Of a stretch of 64,000 nt of DNA, positions 7,728 through 14,876 are shown piece after piece. The stretch is from CAWICD01 sp052267165 (GTDB lineage: Bacteria > Vulcanimicrobiota > Vulcanimicrobiia > Vulcanimicrobiales > Vulcanimicrobiaceae). The notes under the pieces are model-generated. The model saw nothing but the letters and a program-made list of their open reading frames with translations. It searched no databases and was not told the origin of the DNA. The stretch spans positions 1-64,000 of the forward strand of contig JBKQHO010000022.1 of the NCBI GenBank assembly GCA_052267165.1, given 5' to 3'. The position numbers and the translations under genes were made by a program. Position 1 is the stretch's first letter; each line of letters begins with the position of its first letter.

Positions 7728-8623
7728 TCGCCGAAGCCGTCACGCCGGTGTTTCGCGAGGCGGTCGAGCCCGTCGAGGGGCTCCAACGTCCAGTCCTGCG
7801 CAGTTCGCGCCGCCCGCGCGGCGTCGAAGCCGTCGCGATCGGGCTGGCCGTGCTCTGCGTCGTGGGCCTGGTCGTGCTGCCGCTCGCGTGCGTGTTCGCG
7901 GAAGCGCTACGCGACGGCTTGGGCGGCTTCAGCGCGGTCTTTAGCGACGACTACGCGCGCAGCGCGATCGCGCTGACGCTCGAGATCGCCGCAATCACGG
8001 TCGTCGCCAACACGCTCTTCGGCATCCTCGCGGCCTGGACGATCGCCAAGTACCGCTTTCCGGGCAAAGCCCTGCTGCTGAGCGCGATCGATCTGCCGCT
8101 GAGCGTCTCGCCGGTCGTCGCCGGTCTCGCGATCCTGTTGACGGTCGGCGTCCACTCGCCGCTGGGCGCCTGGCTCGTGGGCCACGGCCTGCGGATCGCG
8201 TTCGCACCGCCGGGCATCGCGCTGGCGACGATCTTCGTCACCTTTCCCTACGTCGCACGCGAGCTGGCCGCGTTTCTCCAGGAGCAGGGCCGCCAGCTGG
8301 AAGAGGCCGCGCTGGGCCTGGGGGCTTCGTTGTGGCAGACGCTCACGCACGTGACCTTGCCCAACGCCCGCTGGGCGCTGCTCAACGGCATCCTGCTCTG
8401 CAACGCCCGCGCCATGGGCGAGTTCGGCGCCGTCTCCGTCATCTCGGGCCGCATCCGCGGCCTGACCGACACCGTCCCGCTCCACATTGAGATCCTCTAC
8501 GACGAGGACGCCTTTAGCGCCGCGTTCGCCTTAGCTGCCACCCTGGCGTGCGTCACCGTCGCGCTGACGCTGCTGCGCAGCTGGATCGAGCGCAGAACCG
8601 GTCTCCACCACATCGTCGAATGA
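7724..8623 (+). CDS. cysW: Sulfate ABC transporter permease subunit CysW
   Basis: A 299-residue second permease with about six membrane helices, an EAA loop (LEEAALGLGASLWQTLTHVTLP) and the ARAMGEFGAVSVISGRIRG motif characteristic of CysW. About 40 charged residues precede the first helix. GTG at 7724 is chosen because it overlaps the cysT stop (GTGA); longer readings would run inside cysT. It ends the sulfate uptake operon. The next gene, cysI, has its own promoter, leader peptide and terminator 45-220 bases downstream. Confidence 0.93.
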   Translation: MIAEAVTPVFREAVEPVEGLQRPVLRSSRRPRGVEAVAIGLAVLCVVGLVVLPLACVFAEALRDGLGGFSAVFSDDYARSAIALTLEIAAITVVANTLFGILAAWTIAKYRFPGKALLLSAIDLPLSVSPVVAGLAILLTVGVHSPLGAWLVGHGLRIAFAPPGIALATIFVTFPYVARELAAFLQEQGRQLEEAALGLGASLWQTLTHVTLPNARWALLNGILLCNARAMGEFGAVSVISGRIRGLTDTVPLHIEILYDEDAFSAAFALAATLACVTVALTLLRSWIERRTGLHHIVE

Positions 8624-8667
8624 GCGCCGGCCAAGCGTACGACTCGCCCCACGTTCGGGCGCCCGCG

Positions 8668-8697
8668 TTGACGCGCACGCTGCCGGCGTGTTAAGGT
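8668..8697 (+). promoter_or_regulatory. Promoter of the cysI leader
   Basis: TTGACG (8668-8673) is followed after 18 bases by TAAGGT (8692-8697). The predicted transcription start lies about 2-3 bases before the ATG of the mini-ORF at 8707. The -10 is weaker than that of cysH, but the same -35 hexamer is used. Confidence 0.6.
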
Positions 8698-8706
8698 ATC
8701 TCGGCG

Positions 8707-8784
8707 ATGAAGAGGCCGATGCGTCGTTGTCGTTGCAGCGAACCTCTTCTCCGCTCGCCGGAGAGGCCGCTTACGGCTGCGTGA
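8707..8784 (+). CDS. Probable Cys-containing leader peptide of cysI (25 aa)
   Basis: A 25-residue ORF beginning MKRPMRRCRCSEP and ending at TGA 8782-8784. It has two closely spaced Cys codons (TGT, TGC), fewer than the cysK and cysH leaders. It sits about 10 bases after a promoter -10 box and 27 bases before a strong intrinsic terminator, the same layout as the other two leaders. I did not find an antiterminator as clear as in cysH. An overlapping frame (from 8688) also has two Cys but fits the promoter less well. Confidence 0.55.
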   Translation: MKRPMRRCRCSEPLLRSPERPLTAA

Positions 8785-8810
8785 CCTGCGCGTCATCGTT
8801 TTCCGGAAGT

Positions 8811-8844
8811 GACCCTCGCCGAGCCGGCGGGGGTCGTTTGTTTT
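8811..8844 (+). terminator. Intrinsic terminator in the cysI leader (attenuator)
   Basis: An 11-bp stem (8811-8821 with 8825-8835, one G-T wobble) closes a three-base loop and is followed by GTTTGTTTT. It lies upstream of cysI and downstream of the Cys-containing mini-ORF, so it is a premature terminator for cysI rather than the end of the sulfate uptake operon only; it could serve both. Confidence 0.82.
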
Positions 8845-8875
8845 CCAGTCGCCGCACCGGCACGAGGAACCGACC

Positions 8876-10540
8876 CTGAGTAAGATCGACGTCGAAGCCG
8901 TCAAGGCTAACAGCCACGCCCTGCGCGGGACCATCGCCGAGGAGTTGCGCGAGCCGACCGAGCGTTTCGGCGACGAGTCCGCCCAGCTGCTGAAGTTTCA
9001 CGGAATCTACCAGCAGGACGACCGCGATGCGCGGCGCTCGGCGCGTGAAGGCGGCGGCAAAGCCTACGCCTTCATGCTGCGCACGAAGAGTCCCGGCGGC
9101 TTTCTGCCCGCGCAGCTGTACCTGGCGGTCGACCGGCTCGCCGACACGCACGGAAACGGCACGATCCGGGTGACGACGCGCGAAGGTTTGCAGCTGCACG
9201 GCGTGCGCAAGCACGACCTGAAGGCGACGGTCGCGGAGATCGCGGCCAACCTCGGCTCCACGCTCGGCGCTTGCGGCGACATCAACCGCAACGTGATGGC
9301 ACCGCCGTATCCGTTCGCCGCGCCCGCCTACCGCTTCGCGCGGGAGACGGCGTTCGCGATTGCCGACTTGCTCACGCCGCGCACCAGCGCCTATTACGAG
9401 ATCTGGCAAGACGGTGAGATCGTCCACAGCACGCAGGAAGAACCGGACCCGATCTACGGCAGGGCGTACCTGCCGCGCAAGTTCAAGATCGTCGTGGCGG
9501 CGCCCGGCGACAACAGCGTCGACATCTACGCGCACGATTTGGGTATCGTACCCGTGCTCGACGCGCAGGGCGTCTTGCTCGGCTGCGACCTGACGGTCGG
9601 CGGCGGGTTGGGCATGACGCACGGCAAGAAGCAGACGTATCCGCGGCTCGCCGACGAGTTCGCCTTCGTCGCGCCGGAGCAACTGGCGGCGGCCGTGCGC
9701 GCGCTCGTCGTCGTGCAGCGCGACTGGGGCGATCGCAGCGACCGCCGCCACGCGCGGCTCAAGTATCTCGTCGCCGACCGCGGCCTGGCGTGGCTGCGCG
9801 AGCACGTCGAAGCCGAAGCGGGCTTTGCGCTGGGCGAGTGGCGGCCGCTGCCGGAGTGGCGGATACCCGAGTTTCTGGGTTGGCACGAGCAGGGCGACGG
9901 CCGTTGGTTTTACGGTCTGCCGATCGCGAGCGGTCGCGTTCGCGACGCTGACGGCGTGCGGCTCAAATCGGCGCTGCGCGCGATCGTCGAGCGCTTCGGC
10001 CTCGACTTGCAGGGCACGCCCGATCAGAATTTGCTGCTGATCGGCGTTCCCGCCGAGGCGCGTACCGAGATCGATTCGATCCTGGCCGCGCATGGCGTGC
10101 CGCTGCCGCACACCGTCTCGCTGCTCGAGCGCAGTGCCTTGGCCTGCCCGGCGCTACCGACCTGCGGGCTCGCGTTAGCCGAGTCGGAACGCGTGCTCCC
10201 GAACGTCCTCGCCGTGGTCGAGCGTGAACTGCGCGCGGCCGGCCTAGAGGAAGAGCGCATTGCGATCCGGATGACGGGTTGCCCCAATGGCTGCGCGCGT
10301 CCGTACCTCGGTGAGATCGGGCTCGTCGGAACGAGCCTCGACCGCTACAACCTCTATTTGGGCGGCAATCCGAGCTCGACGCGGCTCAATACGCTGTATC
10401 GCCAGAACGTGCGCCTCGGCGAGCTCGGCGACGTGTTGCGGCCGCTCTTCCGGCAATTCCGCGGCGAACGTCTCTCCGGCGAATCGTTCGGCGACTTCAG
10501 CCTGCGCACGCAGCGCGAGGCCGACAAAGTCCTCGCCTGA
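8876..10540 (+). CDS. cysI: Sulfite reductase hemoprotein
   Basis: A 554-residue siroheme and [4Fe-4S] sulfite reductase that reduces sulfite to sulfide. Cluster ligands are visible as ALACPALPTCGLA and TGCPNGCARPY (C-x5-C ... C-x3-C), and RVTTREGLQLHG is a substrate/siroheme motif. Homology to the family begins upstream of the first ordinary start codon (TTG 8945): KANSHALRGTIAEEL matches the N terminus of CysI. The only start that includes it is CTG at 8876, with GAGGA at 8864-8868, seven bases before. No CysJ flavoprotein is nearby, so a ferredoxin-type electron donor is possible. Confidence 0.93.
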   Translation: MSKIDVEAVKANSHALRGTIAEELREPTERFGDESAQLLKFHGIYQQDDRDARRSAREGGGKAYAFMLRTKSPGGFLPAQLYLAVDRLADTHGNGTIRVTTREGLQLHGVRKHDLKATVAEIAANLGSTLGACGDINRNVMAPPYPFAAPAYRFARETAFAIADLLTPRTSAYYEIWQDGEIVHSTQEEPDPIYGRAYLPRKFKIVVAAPGDNSVDIYAHDLGIVPVLDAQGVLLGCDLTVGGGLGMTHGKKQTYPRLADEFAFVAPEQLAAAVRALVVVQRDWGDRSDRRHARLKYLVADRGLAWLREHVEAEAGFALGEWRPLPEWRIPEFLGWHEQGDGRWFYGLPIASGRVRDADGVRLKSALRAIVERFGLDLQGTPDQNLLLIGVPAEARTEIDSILAAHGVPLPHTVSLLERSALACPALPTCGLALAESERVLPNVLAVVERELRAAGLEEERIAIRMTGCPNGCARPYLGEIGLVGTSLDRYNLYLGGNPSSTRLNTLYRQNVRLGELGDVLRPLFRQFRGERLSGESFGDFSLRTQREADKVLA

Positions 10541-10573
10541 AAGGTTGGCGTCCGGCGAATGAAGGATGGCCCG

Positions 10574-11722
10574 CTAGCCCGCGCGGGGTGCGTACTTGAG
10601 CGCGCTTCCGGTATTGAAGATGACGACCGGCTCGCGCAACGTGACCTTAGCATGAGCGAGCTCGCGCAGCGCAGCCAAGGTGGCGCCGCCCTCTTCGGAC
10701 GCGTCGAGCCCTTCACGTTCGCGCAGGTCGCGCATCCCATTGCCGAGCGCTGCGTCGGAGACGGCCAACGCGCGACCGCCGGAGGCACGCAGCGCCGCGA
10801 GAATGAGCCGGTCGCCGAGCGCCGCCGGCACGCGCAGGCCCCAGGCCGAGGTCGCCGCGTTCTCGACGCGGGTCGCGAAAGCGGCGCCCGCTTCGAAGGC
10901 GTGGACGATCGGTGCGCAGCCCTCGGCTTGCACGCTGATCATCGCCGGCCGTTCGCGACCGATCCAGCCGAGTTGCTCGAGCTCGTCGAACGCCTTCCAC
11001 ATGCCGACAATGCCGGTTCCGCCACCCGTTCCGTAGACGATCGTGCCGGGGATGGCACCGAGCGCTTCGACGAGCTCGTACGCCATCGTTTTCTTGCCCT
11101 CGACCCGATACGGCTCGCGCAGCGTCGCGAGGTTGAAGGCGCCGCTCTGCACGGCGTATTCCGCGGCCAGCCGCCCGGCATCGTCGATCAACCCGTCGAC
11201 CGGCACGACGCTCGCGCCGTAACTGCGCGCTTCCTCGAACAGCATCGCCGGCGTATCGCGCGGGACGTAGACGCGCACGGGCAGACCAGCCCGCGCTCCG
11301 TATGCGGCGAGCGCCCCGCCTGCGTTGCCCGCGCTCGGCGCGACGAGCGACGTCGCGCCCAACCGGCGTGCGACGGTCACGGCGACCGACATGCCGCGGG
11401 CCTTGAACGAGGCGGTTGGATTTTGCGCCTCGTCCTTGGCGTAGAGCGCATCGAGCCCGAGGTCGGCAGCGAGCCGGTGCAACGGAATCAGCGGGGTCGC
11501 ACCTTCGCCCAACGTGACCGGCTCTTCGCCTTCGGCGACGGGCAGCAGCTCGCGATAGCGCCACATCGACCACTCGCGCGCGGCGCACGCGGCGCGGGTC
11601 AGTCGCGCCGGCGGATAACGCACCAAGAGCGGCGCGCCGTCCTCGGGGCACGTCGCGTGCAAACGATCGGGTTGGAACCGGTGCGCGGGTTCGCGCGAGC
11701 ATTCGAGGTTGGAAGGAAGCAC
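10574..11722 (-). CDS. thrC: Threonine synthase (PLP-dependent)
   Basis: A 382-residue fold-type II PLP enzyme. The PLP lysine is in NPTASFKARGMS, the phosphate-binding loop is SAGNAGGALAAY, and GTGGGTG lies about residue 235. An N-terminal segment with two cysteines (LECSRE...ATCPEDG) resembles the zinc-ribbon-like start of many threonine synthases. It converts O-phosphohomoserine into threonine. The start is GTG at 11722. It lies opposite to cysI and cysE, so it is separately transcribed. A paralogous role, such as another beta-replacement on a sulfur-pathway substrate, cannot be excluded given the cysteine neighbourhood. Confidence 0.85.
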   Translation of the reverse strand: MLPSNLECSREPAHRFQPDRLHATCPEDGAPLLVRYPPARLTRAACAAREWSMWRYRELLPVAEGEEPVTLGEGATPLIPLHRLAADLGLDALYAKDEAQNPTASFKARGMSVAVTVARRLGATSLVAPSAGNAGGALAAYGARAGLPVRVYVPRDTPAMLFEEARSYGASVVPVDGLIDDAGRLAAEYAVQSGAFNLATLREPYRVEGKKTMAYELVEALGAIPGTIVYGTGGGTGIVGMWKAFDELEQLGWIGRERPAMISVQAEGCAPIVHAFEAGAAFATRVENAATSAWGLRVPAALGDRLILAALRASGGRALAVSDAALGNGMRDLREREGLDASEEGGATLAALRELAHAKVTLREPVVIFNTGSALKYAPRAG

Positions 11723-11820
11723 GCGTCGTTTTCCGGCCCGCGCCGGCGCGCGCCCTGCGGCGGCGCGACCTGCGCGTGGCGCGAACCGGTGCGCCGCGAA
11801 TGGAGACGCGGCGAGGACGA

Positions 11821-12009
11821 ATGGGTAAGCGCGAACCGATGCGCGTAGCGATTGTTGCGGACGGTCACGCCCCGCTGACCGAAGCGCTCCTCGGCGGCGC
11901 TATCGCCAAAAGCTCGATCGCTTGGGCTTCGATCGGGTGTTCGGTCGCCGCGAACAACGTGGGGGGCGGTCGCGCCGAAATCGACGAGCTCGAAGTATTG
12001 TTGCGCTAG
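11821..12009 (+). CDS. Small ORF directly upstream of cysE, unknown
   Basis: A 62-residue frame (MGKREPMRVAIVADGHAP...) ending one base before the cysE ATG (TAGG ATG). An inner ATG at 11839 is equally possible. A GAGGA lies just before the first ATG. The first part resembles the opening beta strand of a nucleotide-binding fold, but I recognise no family and it may be a remnant. Tight spacing suggests co-translation with cysE, or that it is a translated leader. It has a single Cys, so it is not a polycysteine attenuator. Confidence 0.35.
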   Translation: MGKREPMRVAIVADGHAPLTEALLGGAIAKSSIAWASIGCSVAANNVGGGRAEIDELEVLLR

Positions 12010-12010
12010 G

Positions 12011-12838
12011 ATGCGAGCTTATGCCGTGCGGCCGACGTCGCTCGAACTCTGGGACACGCTGCGGCGCGAGGCCGAAGAAGCAGCCGACGCCGAACCGTTG
12101 CTGCGCGCGACGCTCCACAAAGCGATCCTGCGCCACGAGAGCCTCGAAGAAGGGCTGGCGGAGTTGCTCGTTTCCAAACTCGCCGGCGCGAATCTCTCGG
12201 CTGCGGCCTTGCAAACGCTGGTGCTCGAAGCCTTAGCGGACGATCCCACGATCCTCGAGTCGGCCGCGCGCGATCTGCTTGCGAACTGCGAGCGCGACCC
12301 GGCCTGTGCGAGCGAGCTGACGCCGTTTCTGTACTTCAAAGGCTTCTCCGCGCTGCAGTGGTACCGCGTGTATCACAAGCTGTGGGGGAGCGGCCGCACG
12401 GCGCTGGCCGACTATTTGCAGAGCCGCGTCTCCGAGGCGCTCTCGATCGACATCCATCCCGGGGCGCGACTGGGTTCGGGTATCTTCATCGACCATGCGA
12501 ACGGCGTGGTGATCGGTGAGACGGCAGTCGTCAGCGACGACGTCTCGATGCTGCAAAACGTGACGCTCGGCGGCACGGGCAAAGAGCACGGAGACCGCCA
12601 TCCTAAGATCGGGCCAGGCGTGCTAATCGGAGCGGGCGCGTCGATCCTGGGCAATATCCGCGTCGGCGAGGACGCCAAGATCGGCGCCGGCAGCGTCGTG
12701 TTGCGCGACGTGCCGCCCTTCACGACGGTCGCCGGTATCCCCGCGCGCATCGTGAGCCGCAGGATCGTCACGAGCGACCAGACGTTCGTGGCGCCCGCGC
12801 TCTCGATGGACCAATCCTTCCCAGACTACGAGATCTGA
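12011..12838 (+). CDS. cysE: Serine O-acetyltransferase
   Basis: A 275-residue enzyme making O-acetylserine, the acceptor for CysK. The N-terminal helical domain (about 1-140) has LLRATLHKAILRHESLEEGL and YFKGFSALQWYRVYHKLW. A left-handed beta-helix of hexapeptide repeats follows (IHPGARLGSGIFIDHANGVV, GETAVV, LGGTGKEHGDRHPKIGPGV), with catalytic His and Asp in FIDHANG. The C-terminal tail after VAGIPARIV is where CysK binds and cysteine inhibits in the family. It starts one base after the small ORF upstream. Confidence 0.96.
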   Translation: MRAYAVRPTSLELWDTLRREAEEAADAEPLLRATLHKAILRHESLEEGLAELLVSKLAGANLSAAALQTLVLEALADDPTILESAARDLLANCERDPACASELTPFLYFKGFSALQWYRVYHKLWGSGRTALADYLQSRVSEALSIDIHPGARLGSGIFIDHANGVVIGETAVVSDDVSMLQNVTLGGTGKEHGDRHPKIGPGVLIGAGASILGNIRVGEDAKIGAGSVVLRDVPPFTTVAGIPARIVSRRIVTSDQTFVAPALSMDQSFPDYEI

Positions 12839-12987
12839 GCGCGGAGCGTCCCAGTCACGTCGCAGGGTTGTCCATCGAGAGTCGGATCTCACGGGATTCG
12901 GCGAGCGGGGGAATGAACCGTAGGCGGTCGAGGCGGCTTGCCGGTTCCCAGGTTCGGGAGCTGGGCCCGTCCCCTGGGAGGAAACCG

Positions 12988-13335
12988 ATGAAGGCCGTAC
13001 TTTCCGCCGTGATTCTGTGCGCGGCGACGCTGCTCGCCGGGTGCGGCGGCAACAGCAACAACAATCCGAACGGAAACCCGCTGGCAACGTCGATCTACGT
13101 GACCCAGAACGGAAACCTGTCGTCCGGCGTCCAGGTGACTTTGTCGACCGGCATCTCGGGCGCCGGCACGCCGACCGGCATCATCGCGCAGCAGAACACG
13201 AACAGCGGCGGCGTCGCGAACTTCAACACGCTTCCCGGCACCGGGCAGCTCTGCGTTTACGCGGCGCTCGCCGTCGCCAACTTCAAGTCGTACTGCGCGC
13301 AGCCGTTCCCGGAAACGTATACGCTGGCGTTCTAA
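12988..13335 (+). CDS. Small putative lipoprotein with carboxypeptidase-like beta domain
   Basis: A 115-residue protein with a type II signal peptide: hydrophobic stretch at residues 4-14 and lipobox LLAGC at about 15-19, so it is probably lipid-anchored outside the membrane. The mature part is rich in Ser, Thr, Asn and Gly and reads like one beta-sandwich domain (ATSIYVTQNGNLSSGVQVTL, GGVANFNTLPGTGQLCVYA), similar to domains in which a nutrient or surface polymer is displayed. Function unknown. The ATG has a strong GGGAGGAAACC ribosome site. Confidence 0.75.
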   Translation: MKAVLSAVILCAATLLAGCGGNSNNNPNGNPLATSIYVTQNGNLSSGVQVTLSTGISGAGTPTGIIAQQNTNSGGVANFNTLPGTGQLCVYAALAVANFKSYCAQPFPETYTLAF

Positions 13336-13516
13336 CAAGCGCCTCCGGCACGTTGCAGGCGTTACAGAATGCGCATCGTTGCCGCTGATGGAGCGGAGTG
13401 CTTTCAGCGGTACGTAGTGTCCCGCCCCATAAATGGAGTGAGAGTCGCTCGGCGATTTGTCGCCGCCGCCGCGTCGCTCATCGCTCAAGGTATGCAGAGA
13501 AAGTCCGACTGCCGAC

Positions 13517-13551
13517 GGACGCCGGGTGCCTGGTCGACCGCCGGCGTCCGC
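13517..13551. repeat. Inverted repeat (hairpin) in intergenic DNA
   Basis: CGGACGCCGG (13517-13526) and CCGGCGTCCG (13542-13551) are a perfect 10-bp inverted repeat with a 15-base loop, lying between two convergent genes. There is no T-tract, so it may be a factor-dependent or bidirectional terminator. Confidence 0.5.
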
Positions 13552-13569
13552 TAACTCACTCGTGTCGCC

Positions 13570-13788
13570 CTAGAGTTGACGGGGCTTTTCTAGTTGCGCT
13601 GCTTCGGGTTTTAGGGTCTGGTTCGACTTCATGGAGGCAAGCGAGTTCCCCTCGAGGAGGCCTTGTTTGATTTGCTCGGCCGACATGTTGGGGATAACGA
13701 CGGCACCATTGCCCAGCTGTTTGTTCCCGTCAGGATTGCCCGCCTTGGGCGGAAACATCTTGTTATACACGCGATTGAAAAAGGCCAT
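13570..13788 (-). CDS. Small hypothetical protein (72 aa)
   Basis: A 72-residue, polar protein starting MAFFNRVYNKMFPPKAGNPD, with no membrane segment or signal peptide. GAGG lies about 8 bases before its ATG. Composition (Asn, Gln, Lys, Pro rich) differs from the GC-driven shadow frames around it, which supports it being coding. No family recognised. Confidence 0.5.
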   Translation of the reverse strand: MAFFNRVYNKMFPPKAGNPDGNKQLGNGAVVIPNMSAEQIKQGLLEGNSLASMKSNQTLKPEAAQLEKPRQL

Positions 13789-14049
13789 CGGAGTACCTCA
13801 CGGCGCGGAATATACAAATAAATAACGAACCAGTGCCGCGTTTGGCTCACACGCGATTCAAGGCGATGCGAAGGACAGAATCGGCCCTCCCCGAGGTTCG
13901 TCGAAGGCGCGTTGAGAGTCGGCTACGACGTATGCATCGTGCAGCAAGCCAGGCGTTCGCGGAAGCGCTCGCGCTCGGTTGCAGCCGCTGCGTCTTGGAG
14001 GCTACCGGCGCAGAGCCAGCGATTCGTAAATTCAAAAACCGCAGCATTC

Positions 14050-14363
14050 TTACGAGGGCAGGACCTCATGTGCCCGGCGGGATGAGCGCTGCTCGAAGAG
14101 CTTGGGGCGATCGCGTACGCCGCTGACGGTCCCGACTATTTCAATCGGAGAAGCGTCCGGATAGTATGCGATGAGGTACCTCGTACCGTGAAGAACCGCA
14201 GAGGCGGATCGGTGAGGTCTGCGCCGGGCGTCTCTGCCAGGCCCTCGAAGGCTTCGAAGAAGCCTGGCTCCAGTCGGTCGGCGGCTTGCGGACTGCCCGC
14301 TGCGATGTAATCTGGAATATCGCCAAGCTCACGTTCTGCCGAGCGGGTTAACCGATAGCTCAA
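14050..14363 (-). pseudogene. parE: ParE/RelE-family toxin, frameshifted
   Basis: The minus frame from ATG 14363 starts like a ParE toxin (MSYRLTRSAERELGDIPDYI, AADRL, FEAFEGLAETPG) through FFTVR. After that the annotated frame gives unrelated residues and stops at 14136. A different frame, reached by a one-base shift at about 14176-14182, gives RYLIAYYPDASPIEIVGTV and SGVRDRPKL, exactly the expected C-terminal half, and stops at 14050. So one base is missing: a real inactivating mutation or a sequencing error. The first codon overlaps the antitoxin stop (ATGA), the normal toxin-antitoxin layout. Confidence 0.8.
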
Positions 14364-14641
14364 GTCTCCGGCTGCCGGTTTGCCTTCCGCCGAGTATGCA
14401 GTCGGCCGCGCACTTCATCGCCCGGACTGGACTCGCCGCGCTGCAGCTCCGCGAACCCTTCTGCGAGGTCGCGGCGAATCTGGTTGACTCGCCCCTCGTA
14501 GAGGGCGTCGCGCTCGCGCATGAGACGCAGCGCCTCGCGCATGACTTCGCTCGACGTTTGGTAGAGCCCGGACGAGACTTTGTCCGCTAGATACTGTTCC
14601 AGTTCGGGGGTAAGGGACAAGCTCACCGTCGTGCGCTTCAT
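14360..14641 (-). CDS. parD: ParD-family antitoxin (ribbon-helix-helix)
   Basis: A 93-residue antitoxin. MKRTTVSLSLTPELEQYLAD forms the ribbon-helix-helix DNA-binding part, followed by SGLYQTSSEVMREALRLMRE typical of ParD. The C-terminal half (from about residue 50) would wrap the toxin. ATG at 14641 is preferred over the longer GTG/ATG reading because the family starts with the MKxTTVSLS strand. It autoregulates its operon in known systems. The toxin gene behind it is frameshifted, leaving a possibly orphan antitoxin. The IS element begins about 90 bases upstream. Confidence 0.82.
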   Translation of the reverse strand: MKRTTVSLSLTPELEQYLADKVSSGLYQTSSEVMREALRLMRERDALYEGRVNQIRRDLAEGFAELQRGESSPGDEVRGRLHTRRKANRQPET

Positions 14642-14729
14642 GCTGCTCTCGGAGTTTGTCTGCGTCGACTCATGTGTCCTGCATTGTAGCACGTTGTCGT
14701 ACAGAACGGCGACGTCGGCATGCGGTCAG

Positions 14730-14751
14730 GGCTAGCCTGAGATTACCCCAG
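14730..14751 (+). repeat. Left terminal inverted repeat of the IS
   Basis: Starts GGCTAGCC and continues to TTACCCCAG; matches the reverse complement of 16668-16689 at 18 of 22 bases. Confidence 0.72.
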
Positions 14752-14769
14752 GTGGAGCGCCTGCGATAG

Positions 14770-14806
14770 CGCCGAGACCCTTACTGTGCAAGGGTTTCGG
14801 CGTTTT
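14770..14806 (+). terminator. Terminator inside the left end of the IS
   Basis: A 13-bp stem (14770-14782 with 14790-14802, one wobble) with a 7-base loop followed by TTTTTT... (14803-14808). It would block outside transcription from entering the transposase gene, as found in other IS elements that limit impinging transcription. Confidence 0.8.
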
Positions 14807-14836
14807 TTCGTTCTGCGAAATGTAGTGACTAATATC

Positions 14837-14866
14837 TTGACAGACGCAACGAGTTGCGGGTATAAT
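14837..14866 (+). promoter_or_regulatory. Transposase promoter
   Basis: Consensus TTGACA (14837-14842) and TATAAT (14861-14866) with an 18-base spacer. The predicted start is at about 14873, four bases before the transposase ATG at 14877, so the transcript is practically leaderless. Confidence 0.78.
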
Positions 14867-14876
14867 TGGCGCAATC

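Noticed and set aside
13833..14126. Plus-strand ORF opposite the ParE pseudogene
   Set aside because: Arg-rich composition and no homology; it overlaps the recognisable toxin sequence on the other strand.
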